Shown piece after piece: positions 1 to 9,144 of a stretch of DNA of 42,835 nt. The stretch comes from Nitrospirota bacterium. GTDB taxonomy: Bacteria > Nitrospirota > Nitrospiria > Nitrospirales > Nitrospiraceae. The notes under the pieces were generated by a model that saw only the letters and a list, made by a program, of their open reading frames with translations, was not told the DNA's origin and did not search any database. The stretch spans positions 1 through 42,835 of the forward strand of contig JAGXAR010000028.1 of assembly GCA_018971525.1 (NCBI GenBank), given 5' to 3'. The first letter of the stretch is position 1. Each line of letters opens with the position of its first letter. The translations under genes were made by a program, and so were the position numbers.

Positions 1-92
1 CGTCAAGTTGCATTGATAAAACAAACTCTCATGGGCAGCCTTCTTGATGTGGCCTGATAGTCTAGGGAGAGGTTGATATAAGCCGATGGTGA

Positions 93-1016
93 TCAAGATG
101 GCGGAGAGGAAGGATCAAGCCGCTGCACGCTTGAAGGAATGGTCGCAGGGATCGATTGTTCGATGGGGACGAACATGGTGCGGAGCAACTGCTGCCCGTC
201 AACTGAGCGGACGAAGGAGAGAAACGATTCGGTGAGCGGATCCGGCTGTGTCGCGGTGAGCATGAGGACCGGTCGGCGCAGACGGTACCGTCCATTTTTC
301 ACGGTGGCTTCTCCTGGATCGACCTGATCGACCGTCAGGATATGAATGGAAATACCGTCCTCTTGAGCTTTCAACGCCGCCGCCAATGAGATGTAGCTGA
401 CCGTGGCATCACGCCCGGACACCAGACTCAATACTTTTTGATCAGAGCGAACCGGGGCCGCGGATGCCGCAACCCGTTCCGCGAGACCCAGGGAATTCTG
501 GAAGCCGGACGTGAGATTGTTTCCTGATGTGCGGGGAATGACTTCTACTCTGGCCGTGGCGCCGTCCAGCTCAGACCAGTCGGTGATCTGTGCGGAAAAT
601 AACTCTCTGACTTGGGCGCTGGACACTTCTCTGACGGGGTTCGCAAAATTGACAATGACCGCGATGCCATCCCATGCGATCTGCATGGCCTTGAGAGCAG
701 GATCTGGTTGATCGGTCACTGCGATCTGAGCTTCTCCAGTCTTCACCAGATGAACGGCCCGCACAGTGCTGTCCCATTCGAGATCGATCGCCGTGCCGGG
801 ATGCAGCCGCTCATACGCCTTCGCCAGGTCTTGTACGACAGGCAACTCAGGCCCATAGCCTGCAATGAGGATACGACCAGTGAGGGCAGCTTCGGCATCG
901 CAGAGGAACAACAACCCACATGCGAGCAGTACCGCTCCCACAGCAAAGGCACAATCACGAAACGAAACAGTGAGTGTTCTCTGTACCACGATCAACCTTC
1001 CTCTTTGTTTCATCAT
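93..1016 (-). CDS. PstS-like periplasmic substrate-binding protein
   Basis: Likely an exported binding protein of the phosphate-type (PBP-like) family. An N-terminal hydrophobic stretch (about residues 24-44) ending in DAEA looks like a Sec signal. The mature part starts with a strand typical of the family (GRILIAGYGPELPVVQDLAK) and continues with IAWDGIAVIVNFANPV, VRELFSAQITDWSELDGA and IPRTSGNNLTSGFQ, which match the order of blocks in PstS-like proteins. No permease or ATPase gene lies next to it, so the ligand is unknown and a sensory or stand-alone role is possible. The first ATG has no good ribosome site. A GTG at 989 is preceded by AGGAAGG six bases upstream and may be the true start. 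The gene is divergent from the M15-like gene. Confidence 0.8.
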   Translation of the reverse strand: MMKQRGRLIVVQRTLTVSFRDCAFAVGAVLLACGLLFLCDAEAALTGRILIAGYGPELPVVQDLAKAYERLHPGTAIDLEWDSTVRAVHLVKTGEAQIAVTDQPDPALKAMQIAWDGIAVIVNFANPVREVSSAQVRELFSAQITDWSELDGATARVEVIPRTSGNNLTSGFQNSLGLAERVAASAAPVRSDQKVLSLVSGRDATVSYISLAAALKAQEDGISIHILTVDQVDPGEATVKNGRYRLRRPVLMLTATQPDPLTESFLSFVRSVDGQQLLRTMFVPIEQSIPATIPSSVQRLDPSSPPS

Positions 1017-1275
1017 ACCAGAAACCGGCTGCCGGGAATTCTGAGAGGGATGGCCCGTTCATCAAGCATCACGGCTAAGGAGGAGATCCCGGATCCGATT
1101 CTTTTGACCGATCGAGATAAGGCGGATATAGATGAATCAAGTAGGACGGGGTGGTTTCGATGGATCGCACTCACATGAACCGGTGCAAGAAAGGGTTGAC
1201 TGATCCAGGCACATTTGATACAAGCGCAGGAGTTGTCCTGACAGACTGCAGTGCATCTTCTCCCGGAGCCATTCT

Positions 1276-1842
1276 TTGCAACATCCAGATTCCTGGTCTT
1301 GGACTCGTCGTTCGCTCTTGAAAACGTCTGTGGTCGGGCTGCTGTTGCTCGGTGGCAGGCTGCTGGGTCCATCGGTCGCGCGTGCAGACGAACTTCCTGA
1401 CGGCGAACTCACCTTCTTCAATGTGCACACGGACGAACGGCTGCGAGTCCGGTATCGTGATGACGCAGGAAACTATGACCTTACGGCGCTGGATGAGGTG
1501 AATCATATTCTGCGTTGCCATCACACGGGAGAAGTTGCCGCCATCGATGTGCGAGTGTTGGAACATGTGAATCTTGTGCAGAAAGCGGTCGATGGCGCCG
1601 GCGAGATTCACGTAATTTCCGGCTATCGTTCGCCTGAGTATAATGCGCGGCTCGTGAAACGGAGCCGGCGAGTCGCCCGGCACAGCCTACATATCGAAGG
1701 GCAGGCGCTCGACTTCTATATTCCCGGTGTCCAGCCTCGTGAGCTTCGCCATGCTGCGTTGAAACTGCAGTACGGTGGGGTGGGGTACTATCCTCGCAAG
1801 CATTTCATCCATCTCGATTGCGGTCCATTCAGGACCTGGTAG
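1276..1842 (+). CDS. Tat-exported M15/DUF882 (YcbK-like) murein peptidase-like protein
   Basis: A 188-residue protein starting at TTG, with GGAG seven bases upstream. It has a twin-arginine signal (TRRSLLK at residues 10-16, then a hydrophobic stretch to VARA). The body fits the DUF882/peptidase M15_2 family: VISGYRSPEYNARL (113-126), SLHIEGQALDF with His139 and Asp146, and KHFIHLDCG with His179 and Asp181. These would form the zinc site. Family members are thought to act on peptidoglycan in the periplasm. The length is normal for the family. No co-directional neighbour follows; the next feature is an inverted-repeat element. Confidence 0.88.
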   Translation: MQHPDSWSWTRRSLLKTSVVGLLLLGGRLLGPSVARADELPDGELTFFNVHTDERLRVRYRDDAGNYDLTALDEVNHILRCHHTGEVAAIDVRVLEHVNLVQKAVDGAGEIHVISGYRSPEYNARLVKRSRRVARHSLHIEGQALDFYIPGVQPRELRHAALKLQYGGVGYYPRKHFIHLDCGPFRTW

Positions 1843-1852
1843 CTCCCTTCTT

Positions 1853-2025
1853 GCAGGCGACTGAAAAAGTCCATCAGCTTCATGCTCGCCTCGAAAGCAT
1901 CCTCAACGTAGCCCACTTGGGAAACGAGCCGTCTTGGCAGCTCGGGATGGGCGGGTGAGGAACGCTACGCCTCCGGGACTTTCATCGGCTGCGGCTTTGC
2001 CGCCTGGCCCTTTTGAGTAGCCTGC
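1853..2025. repeat. 173-bp element with imperfect terminal inverted repeats
   Basis: The left end reads GCAGGCGACTGAAAAAGTCC. The reverse complement of the right end reads GCAGGCTACTCAAAAGGGCC, so 16 of 20 positions match. The interior contains a small GC palindrome (gcggctttgccgc near 1991) and no coding potential. It sits between the convergent M15-like gene and glgB. The layout resembles short interspersed repeats I recall from Nitrospira genomes. No second full copy was seen in this window. Confidence 0.5.
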
Positions 2026-2106
2026 GCAAGAATCTCTCTGGTGGCCACCGGTCCTGACTATCGGAAATGCAGGCGTGTCAAAATCGCTTTTCACCATCCT
2101 GCCAAA

Positions 2107-4314
2107 TCAGATCCGCTTCAGGAACAACACCGACAGTGGCGGGAGTGTGACTGCGAGCGAATAAGGCATGCCATGAGAGGGGAGGGAACTCGTCTGGAGC
2201 CCCCCCGCATTTCCCACGTTGCTCCCCCCGTAGGCCGAGGCATCGCTGTTCAACAGTTCACGATAGTAGCCTTCGCAGGGCACGCCGATTCGATAGTCGT
2301 AGCGGGGAACAGGGGTGAAGTTGCACAAGCACAATATCTGATTATCCTGGTCCTTGGCCTTTCGCAGGAAGGCGATTACGGAATTGGCCGCGTCGCGAAA
2401 ATCAATCCACTGGAAACCGGTCCAGTCGTGATCGAGTTCGTGCAGCGCCGGCTCCTGGCGGTAGAGCCAGTTCAGGTCTCGGACGAACCGCTGGAGCCCC
2501 ACGTGTCGCTCGAAATCGCAGAGATGCCATTCCAGGCTGGTGTCGTGGTCCCACTCACACCACTGCCCGAACTCCCCGCCCATGAACAGCATTTTCTTGC
2601 CGGGATGGCCGTACATGAAACCATAAAGGGCGCGGAGGTTGGCAAAGCGTTGCCACTCGTCGCCGGGCATCTTGTCGAGTAGCGACCGCTTTCCATGCAC
2701 CACTTCATCGTGCGAAAGCACCAGGACGAAGTTTTCATTGAAGGCATAGAGGAGACCAAACGTAATCTGATTCTGGTGAAAGAGACGGTGGACGGGATCG
2801 TGGCCGAAGTATTCCAGCATGTCGTGCATCCAGCCCATATTCCACTTGAACGTGAAGCCCAACCCTCCGGCATAGGTGGGGCGTGAGACTCCCGGCCAGG
2901 CTGTGGATTCCTCGGCGATGGTCATGGCGCCGGGGAAGTCACGGTGGACCAGGACATTCAGGTCTTTCAGCAGCGTGACTGCTCCGATGTTTTCGCGCCC
3001 GCCGAACTGATTGGGAATCCATTCTCCCTCTTTCCGTCCGTAATCGAGATAGAGCATCGAGGCGACGGCATCTACGCGCAAGCCGTCGATATGATATCGA
3101 TCCAGCCAAAAGAGCCCGCTGTTGAGAAGGAAATTGCGGACCTCGACTCGATCGTAATTGAAGATGCGGCTGTGCCAGTCAGGATGGTAGCCGAGCCTTG
3201 GGTCGGCATGGTCGTAGAGATGCGTGCCGTCAAATTGTGAGAGCCCATGCGGGTCGTCAGGAAAATGCGCGGGCGTCCAATCCATCAGCACACCGATTCC
3301 GGCCTGATGTGCCGTATCGACAAAGCCCATGAAGTCTTCGGGAGAGCCATGCCGGCTGGTGACGGCGAAATAGCCCGTGGTCTGGTAGCCCCAGGATCCG
3401 TCGAAGGGGTGTTCGGTAACCGGCAGCAGCTCAATATGGGTATAGCCCATATTCTTCACGTATGGGATGAGCTTTGTGGCAAGCTCCGAGTAAGTCAGCC
3501 AGCGATTCCCTTCTTCAGGGATACGCATCCAGGAGCCGAGATGGACCTCGTAAATTGAGAGGGGCGCGGAGAGCGGGTCTTGCTGTGCCCGCGCCGTCAT
3601 CCAGGACTGGTCCTTCCAGCGGTAGGGAGAGAGTGCGCGGACGATCGAGGCGGTCTTGGGGCGCAGCTCCGATGCGACCGCATAGGGATCGGCTTTCAGA
3701 AGCGGTGCGTCAAGATGACGCGACCGAATTTCATATTTGTAGAGCGTGCCGTCTGTGAGTTCGGGAATGAAGAGTTCCCAGAGCCCGGTTGCTCCGCGGT
3801 TCGTCATGGGATGGCGGCGGCCGTCCCATTGGTTGAAGTCGCCCACGACACTCACTCTCGTGGCGTTCGGGGCCCAGACGACAAAATGGACCCCCGCAAT
3901 ACCCTGCACCGTCCGGAGATGGGCACCCATCGTTTCGTAGGCTTTGAAGAAGGTTCCCTCGGCGAAGAGATGCAATTCAAAGTCAGTGAGGAGGGGTGGA
4001 AACGCATAGGGATCATGCCGCTCCGATACCTGTCCTGCATGGTCGGTTACATGGAGACGATAGGGGGCGGTTCCGAGTGGCCCCGGCACGATCGCTTCGA
4101 ATAGACCGGCCTCATGGAGGCGCTTCATGGGAATGGGCTGCAGGTTTCGCTCACTGAGGAGTAGGGCAACCTCGTTGGCCTCCGGCACGAAACACCGAAT
4201 CGCAACGGCAGAGGAACTCTCCTGGGCCAGCGGATGGGCACCGAGAATCGCGAGGGGGTCCCAATGGTGACCCTGGACGAGTTGTTCGAGTTGATCGAGC
4301 GGCAAGCCTGACAT
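2107..4314 (-). CDS. glgB: 1,4-alpha-glucan branching enzyme
   Basis: A GH13 glycogen branching enzyme of 735 residues, normal full length. It makes alpha-1,6 branches in glycogen in the cytoplasm. The N-terminal CBM48 region (about 140-240) contains VWAPNATRVSVVGDFNQWDG. The catalytic barrel shows GVLMDWTPAHFP, GLRVDAVASMLYLDY with the nucleophile Asp415, TIAEESTAWPGV with Glu468 as acid/base, and LVLSHDEVVHGK with Asp536. The ATG is preceded by GAGGAGG eight bases upstream. It stands alone without other glg genes, and its character differs from the exported-protein block that follows. Confidence 0.97.
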   Translation of the reverse strand: MSGLPLDQLEQLVQGHHWDPLAILGAHPLAQESSSAVAIRCFVPEANEVALLLSERNLQPIPMKRLHEAGLFEAIVPGPLGTAPYRLHVTDHAGQVSERHDPYAFPPLLTDFELHLFAEGTFFKAYETMGAHLRTVQGIAGVHFVVWAPNATRVSVVGDFNQWDGRRHPMTNRGATGLWELFIPELTDGTLYKYEIRSRHLDAPLLKADPYAVASELRPKTASIVRALSPYRWKDQSWMTARAQQDPLSAPLSIYEVHLGSWMRIPEEGNRWLTYSELATKLIPYVKNMGYTHIELLPVTEHPFDGSWGYQTTGYFAVTSRHGSPEDFMGFVDTAHQAGIGVLMDWTPAHFPDDPHGLSQFDGTHLYDHADPRLGYHPDWHSRIFNYDRVEVRNFLLNSGLFWLDRYHIDGLRVDAVASMLYLDYGRKEGEWIPNQFGGRENIGAVTLLKDLNVLVHRDFPGAMTIAEESTAWPGVSRPTYAGGLGFTFKWNMGWMHDMLEYFGHDPVHRLFHQNQITFGLLYAFNENFVLVLSHDEVVHGKRSLLDKMPGDEWQRFANLRALYGFMYGHPGKKMLFMGGEFGQWCEWDHDTSLEWHLCDFERHVGLQRFVRDLNWLYRQEPALHELDHDWTGFQWIDFRDAANSVIAFLRKAKDQDNQILCLCNFTPVPRYDYRIGVPCEGYYRELLNSDASAYGGSNVGNAGGLQTSSLPSHGMPYSLAVTLPPLSVLFLKRI

Positions 4315-4510
4315 GTAGGGGACCTCCTCAGTGCGTAGGCCGTATCGTAAGAGGGGCGAGCCGGAAATGGAAGAGGAAAACGCATCAGAATTTTAGTCCA
4401 CAGAGATCAGTCTCTCGTATCAATTCACCCAACTTCCGTTGCCAGTGCGGTTGGAAGCTGTCCATCATGAGGCTGAAATCTTCTGAAGCAGAGAAAGAGG
4501 TCACTCAGCA

Positions 4511-4627
4511 TCATGACCGAAATGACCGAACGGATTCACAAGACGATTGTGTCGCTGCCCATCCCTTGCCCATCACAAGGAGCCTCACGTCGACGAGGCA
4601 CGCGACGGTTGTGGATAGATGTCTCAT
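4511..4627 (-). pseudogene. relic of the 5' end of a module-family gene
   Basis: An ATG at 4627 opens 38 codons beginning MRHLSTTVACLVDVRLL. This aligns with the signal peptide of the paralogue that starts at 9013 (MIRKRSTTVMCLVVVSLL). The similarity also covers the bases just before the start codon. The hydrophobic core is now broken by Asp and Arg, and after GKGWAAT the reading frame leaves the family within about 12 codons. I read it as the decayed start of a third tandem copy. The rest of 4315-4749 shows nothing else. Confidence 0.4.
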
Positions 4628-4749
4628 TATGGCTGTCCGTTCCCTGCGTGTGGGTGCGATGGCTCCTCCTAGTTCAAGGAGAACGGCGCCCTTGGTCACG
4701 GGCGTCATATCTCTTACCGGCATCAAGGCGACTCTCTCTCTGACTTCAT

Positions 4750-6891
4750 TTAATACCCTGGAGTGTGACATCGCAATCCCACTTGGGCGGTAGCTGATAA
4801 CAGCCTCACGTAGTTGTCCCGCACAAACGAGGAAGGGATGGTGTAGCCATTATATTTTGTATGTATAGTGTTTGGACCATCCTGCAGTACCCCGCCTCCT
4901 ATTTGCTGGCCGAGTACCGAAAAGCGAAGATCCAACTGCATCTGAGAGACGAGATTCCGGTTCCGCAAACTGTAGACAAAGCGTGTGGTCCCGTCGGGGT
5001 GGATATAGATATCCCAACTGTAATCACAGGAACCGACACTCTTAGAGCTGTTCTCCCAATGGTGGATATTGGGGTAGAGCGTGACACCAAATTCTGCGCG
5101 TCGTACGACGCCGGCATAGGCATATCGAATCGCCCCGGTCTGTTCAATTCCCTGAGCCGGGCAGGAATCGATCTGGAGGGAGATGGGGACATGCTTGTGC
5201 TCCCCTGGAGCCAAGGACACGGTGAATGGTAGCACGTGTAAGGCAGGCGAGAGAGACTCGGCGGTCACTGATACACTTCGAGCCTGCTGCTCGGCATTGT
5301 GAAAGGTGATACCGGCGGGCACAGGAATGAGCCGTCCACAGGGGGTCCCATCATAAAAAACCGTGATGGCGGTATCGTCAATCGCGCCCAGGACACCGAA
5401 GTTGATGCCTTCGAAGCGAGCGCGAATCAAGGCCGTACGCCTCCATGTTGTCGTTGGAGCGTTTGGTGAAAGTATATTGATCTCTGTGCTCGTCGCTCCG
5501 CTCAATTCCAGGGTGGCCTCATTGTCTCCCACTGGCGTCATCCCGAGGCCGACAGGCTCGAATGCGATCGTGAAATCGATCCGCTGGCCTTTTTTCGCAA
5601 GGATAGCCAAGAACCCCGCTTTGCTGATCTGAGCCGGCGGATTGGCAGGATCCAGGACCACATCCTGGTACTGACCTCCTGGAATGATCAGGGATACGGC
5701 GAGGGTTCTGTTGACCACTTTTCCTGTATAGGCGATGGCATTCACAATGCGGAAATGCCGGTTGGTGGCATTCAAGTTGAACCGGCCTTCAACATACCCA
5801 TCTGCCGGGGCGGTGAAGGACACGATCGCCATGGCTTGTTGACCCGCCCACACGCTTCCAAGGTTCCGCGTGGCAAGCTGGATCGGGAGGGCTTTCAATA
5901 TCGGTGTGAGAGGCGATTTTTGGGGGATGGACGTGATTTGGTCGTAGGCAGGTGGAAGGGCTTTCACTATGGGTGAGGGAGGGGACTTTTGAGGCGTGAC
6001 ACTCGTGAATTGGTCGGACAAGGACAGGCCACTGGGGAGGCCGCGTGGCGTGACCCCTCCTTGCGTTACGCCGGTATCGCGAATTGCGTTCAGCCGACTC
6101 ACCTCGGCACTCCAATTGGTTTTGAGCATGTCATTCAGTTCCACGTCAGAAGCCAACCCGGCGACGGATGCACGCGGTTGCTTACTGGTTTGAACATCCG
6201 CCAGAGCTTGAGCCACGATCTCGGGATGGTGCATGGAGAGATAGTTCCAGGTGATCCATTCTCCGGGACCGGATGTCTCAACGGATTCGGTCGATGATGT
6301 CGCTGTGACGGCAGCCGCAGCCGGTGGCACGCGGAGCAAGGGCGAAGAGGAGGGCGGCAGGGGAAGAAGCCGAATCTGATTCAGCGCCTGCTGCATTTGA
6401 AGCCGGTTAATGGGTTGGACGCGGCTGCCCCGTGACCTGGTCCCGCTGAACGTGCCTGTCGCATCGAGACCCTGTCCGTCGGGGAGCAGCAACACGAGAT
6501 GCACCTGATCGTCCTGCCCCTCTTCGATTACGGCCAGAGACACCGGCGCGGGCAACGACTCGTCATGCTCGATGCTTGCCGCCTGTATCTCGATCGGCGG
6601 TTGGTTATCGCTGGGCAGCAATCGAAGCCGCTCATGTCCCGCTCGTTCGACTCCGTATCTGCCGGCAGAGAGCTGAACATCGCTTCCTTCACCGGCAATG
6701 AAGTGAATCGTGCGGTCGAATGTGACGGCCGGCCGCTGGACGGCGGCTTCGGTTGAAGCCGCATCGATACGTAGTGTTGAGGATGGCGTTGTGATCTCCG
6801 CAGCAGCTGGTGCTTCAGCCGCTTGGGTTCCTGTGAAGGAGGCGGTCAAAGTAGACATGATGCAGAGAGTAAAGAGTAGCGGCCGCAACAT
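4750..6891 (-). CDS. exported module-family protein (paralogue A)
   Basis: A 713-residue protein of unknown function. I chose the ATG at 6891 because AAGGAG lies seven bases upstream and a clean Sec signal follows (MLRPLLFTLCIMSTLTASFTG, cut near TQAAEA); the frame is open further upstream without a signal. Residues about 57-160 form the recurrent module (IHFIAGEGSDVQLSAGRYGV, LRLLP, EIQAAS, VHLVLLLPDGQGLDATGTFS). A second shared block, EWITWNYLSMHHPEIV, follows near residue 210. The long C-terminal part (about 330-713) is a beta-rich region that ends QVGLRCHTPGY. It is homologous over its whole length to the next gene upstream (6992-9013), from which it is separated by 100 bp. No known enzyme motif is visible, so a structural or adhesive surface role is plausible but unproven. 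Confidence 0.8.
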   Translation of the reverse strand: MLRPLLFTLCIMSTLTASFTGTQAAEAPAAAEITTPSSTLRIDAASTEAAVQRPAVTFDRTIHFIAGEGSDVQLSAGRYGVERAGHERLRLLPSDNQPPIEIQAASIEHDESLPAPVSLAVIEEGQDDQVHLVLLLPDGQGLDATGTFSGTRSRGSRVQPINRLQMQQALNQIRLLPLPPSSSPLLRVPPAAAAVTATSSTESVETSGPGEWITWNYLSMHHPEIVAQALADVQTSKQPRASVAGLASDVELNDMLKTNWSAEVSRLNAIRDTGVTQGGVTPRGLPSGLSLSDQFTSVTPQKSPPSPIVKALPPAYDQITSIPQKSPLTPILKALPIQLATRNLGSVWAGQQAMAIVSFTAPADGYVEGRFNLNATNRHFRIVNAIAYTGKVVNRTLAVSLIIPGGQYQDVVLDPANPPAQISKAGFLAILAKKGQRIDFTIAFEPVGLGMTPVGDNEATLELSGATSTEINILSPNAPTTTWRRTALIRARFEGINFGVLGAIDDTAITVFYDGTPCGRLIPVPAGITFHNAEQQARSVSVTAESLSPALHVLPFTVSLAPGEHKHVPISLQIDSCPAQGIEQTGAIRYAYAGVVRRAEFGVTLYPNIHHWENSSKSVGSCDYSWDIYIHPDGTTRFVYSLRNRNLVSQMQLDLRFSVLGQQIGGGVLQDGPNTIHTKYNGYTIPSSFVRDNYVRLLSATAQVGLRCHTPGY

Positions 6892-8662
6892 TGTAGTCTC
6901 CTTCAGTAACGGAATTGGCAACCAGCGCCACTTCTCATGTGATATTGCCATCGCGACCGACAACGGGAGCATAGCCACATGGAAATTCGATTCATAACGG
7001 CCCTCTCGACGCACATCGAAGCCGAACGTCGGCTTTCTGCGCGAATAAGCTTTCGTAATGCACAGCAAGACCCGGCTGTCGGAAGCCATAGCTTTTTGCC
7101 GTGCCGCTGGCGAATACTCCGCCAGGGTACAGCTGTAGCTGAGCGACTGGATTATCGAGTAGATAGAATGAATAGTCGAATTCTCGTGAACCGACCGATG
7201 ACGCAGACACGCTCACCGATAGATCAAATTGCCCGTCAGGATGCGCAGTGAACGTAGACGCATACTTGCAACTTCCCAAGTTTCCATCCGCCTCCCATCG
7301 ATAAATATACGGGTAGACGCCAAGAGTAAAACCGGTAGATCGCTCTTGCCCTTCGTAGTTTATCGTGAGGTTTAATTCGAACTCGTCAGACGATATCTGT
7401 GTCAGACAATGCAATACAATCGGCAATTGTACGTGTTGGGTCGCTCCCCCGGGGATGGTAACGGCGACCGGCGCCATGCTGAATTGGCCCGGAAATCCAG
7501 CCGCCTCTATGACAACCGTATGGGCTTGCTGGTCGGCATTACTTAACGTGAGCCCTTGAGGAATCTGCATCGCACAGTCGTGAGGAGAGGCGAACGCGAA
7601 CGGATTAATCACGTCGACTTGATATGAATCGAGTACGGGGACCATGCCGATTTTGATCCCGTTGAAAAAGCCGGATACAGGGATCTGAGCCGACCACTGG
7701 TCTCCATACACGTCCAAGGTCGTGTAATACCGGCCGGCTGAGTCGCCGCTGAACAAGTCGAAGTGAGGAGCAAACTCAACTGTCACCAGAATGTCCTGCC
7801 CCGATTTTGCGACAATAGTCCACGGAGGTTGCGTGCGAGATTGCGTCGGTTCGGAGCTGACCACTGTCGCGGTGTTTGCCTTGGCGGTCACGCGACGCAG
7901 CACCCCGCTACTTGCGTGCATCTCGACGATCCGAAAGGGCCGAGGCTTCGCAAGTGAGACGGTGACTGAACCTTCACGGGAAGCAATGATGCGCACACGT
8001 CCTCGCGGCGTCTGGCCGTCCCAAATGCTGCCGAGTGCCAGTTGCTTCGGAGAGAAATCGGCAAGCAGCGGCACCTTTATGCGAGAGCCGATTTTAGCCT
8101 CTACGGTTGGAGTGACGAGACTCGTCCAGGTTAAATTATTTATGGAGGTCGCCGATTTGTCAGGAGAGATGGCAGAGACGCCAGCGGACGGCGAAGATTG
8201 AATGGCCTGTTGGGACATCGCTGCGAGCGCGTTGCTATTCAATCTACGCGTAGCAACATCCTGCTGATTGGGTGAAGCTAGGGTCTGAGTATCCGGATAT
8301 CGTGCGGCAAGCAACTGGCCCATGCGCTCAGGACTCGCAAGTCCCTCGAGAACGTATGCGCCGCGTTTGCCCGCCTGGACATCTTTGAGCGCGGACACGA
8401 TTTCATGTGGTGAGTGCATGCGCAGGCACCCCCAGGTGACAAACTCAGCTGGCCTTAGAGGCACCGTGACAACGCCGGTGTCTTCTTTGACTTGCGCCTG
8501 AGATGCATTTGATGACGGTGGCACGCGGAACAGTGGTGAATTTGAGGGCCGCTGGGGGAAGGGCTGAATCTGATTCAGCGCCTGCTGCATTTGAAGCCGG
8601 TTAATGGGTTGGACGCGGCTGCCCCGTGACCTGGTCCCGCTGAACGTGCCTGTCGCATCGAG
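6372..8662. repeat. 97-bp identical block shared by two diverged paralogues (6372-6468 and 8566-8662)
   Basis: The two paralogous genes are clearly diverged over most of their length. Yet 97 consecutive bases are identical between 6372-6468 and 8566-8662, followed by about 35 bases with only three differences. The block codes for the end of the module and the tail helix (DATGTFSGTRSRGSRVQP, then NRLQMQQALNQI). Recent gene conversion or recombination is the simplest explanation. Confidence 0.75.
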
Positions 8663-9013
8663 GCCCCGTCCGTCAGGGAGCAGCAACACGAGATGCACCT
8701 CGTCTTCTTGGCCCTCTTCAGCGATGGCCAGTGCCATGGGTGACGCGACAGTTTCCTCATGCGTCGTGGCGGTGGCCTGGATTTCCACGGCCGGTTGCGG
8801 AGGGTCGGCGACTAAGCGGAGCTGCGTTTCTGCGGATTGTTCGAGACGATAGGTGCCGGCTGCCACCAGCACATCAGTGCCATCTGGCGCCGTGAAATGG
8901 CCGGCCTTGTCGAGTAGCACGGCAGGGGATTCCGGCGTCGCCCATGCCCTGGCCGTGAAGAGGAGGCTCACGACGACGAGGCACATGACGGTGGTGGATC
9001 GTTTCCTAATCAT
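6992..9013 (-). CDS. exported module-family protein (paralogue B)
   Basis: A 673-residue protein of unknown function. A Sec signal (STTVMCLVVVSLLFTARAWA) is followed at about residues 33-145 by the module: GHFTAPDGTDVLVAAGTYRL, LRLVADP, VEIQATAT, VHLVLLLPDGRGLDATGTFS. The block EFVTWGCLRMHSPHEIV comes next, then a long beta-rich C-terminal region ending in VRLRCASRGPL. It is the full-length homologue of the gene at 4750-6891. The ATG is preceded by AAAGGA. The two genes are co-directional, 100 bp apart, and probably transcribed together. No catalytic motif is visible. Confidence 0.8.
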   Translation of the reverse strand: MIRKRSTTVMCLVVVSLLFTARAWATPESPAVLLDKAGHFTAPDGTDVLVAAGTYRLEQSAETQLRLVADPPQPAVEIQATATTHEETVASPMALAIAEEGQEDEVHLVLLLPDGRGLDATGTFSGTRSRGSRVQPINRLQMQQALNQIQPFPQRPSNSPLFRVPPSSNASQAQVKEDTGVVTVPLRPAEFVTWGCLRMHSPHEIVSALKDVQAGKRGAYVLEGLASPERMGQLLAARYPDTQTLASPNQQDVATRRLNSNALAAMSQQAIQSSPSAGVSAISPDKSATSINNLTWTSLVTPTVEAKIGSRIKVPLLADFSPKQLALGSIWDGQTPRGRVRIIASREGSVTVSLAKPRPFRIVEMHASSGVLRRVTAKANTATVVSSEPTQSRTQPPWTIVAKSGQDILVTVEFAPHFDLFSGDSAGRYYTTLDVYGDQWSAQIPVSGFFNGIKIGMVPVLDSYQVDVINPFAFASPHDCAMQIPQGLTLSNADQQAHTVVIEAAGFPGQFSMAPVAVTIPGGATQHVQLPIVLHCLTQISSDEFELNLTINYEGQERSTGFTLGVYPYIYRWEADGNLGSCKYASTFTAHPDGQFDLSVSVSASSVGSREFDYSFYLLDNPVAQLQLYPGGVFASGTAKSYGFRQPGLAVHYESLFAQKADVRLRCASRGPL

Positions 9014-9144
9014 GGCGGTCCTTTCTGTGATTCAGAGAACGACGGCTTAGAGGACATTGTTCTCACGATGTCTTCGTCTCCGCCAGCCGTCCGCTCAGGC
9101 CTGCTGAAAATGTTGGGTTGCTACGACAGGGATGCCTCTCAGCC

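Noticed and set aside
1-92. Possible partial gene at the left edge
   Set aside because: Stops occur in all frames within a short distance and no family signature is visible.
2107-4314. MTNRGATGLW in GlgB resembles the Arg motif
   Set aside because: Lacks the hydrophobic residues at both flanking positions and lies inside a folded cytoplasmic enzyme.
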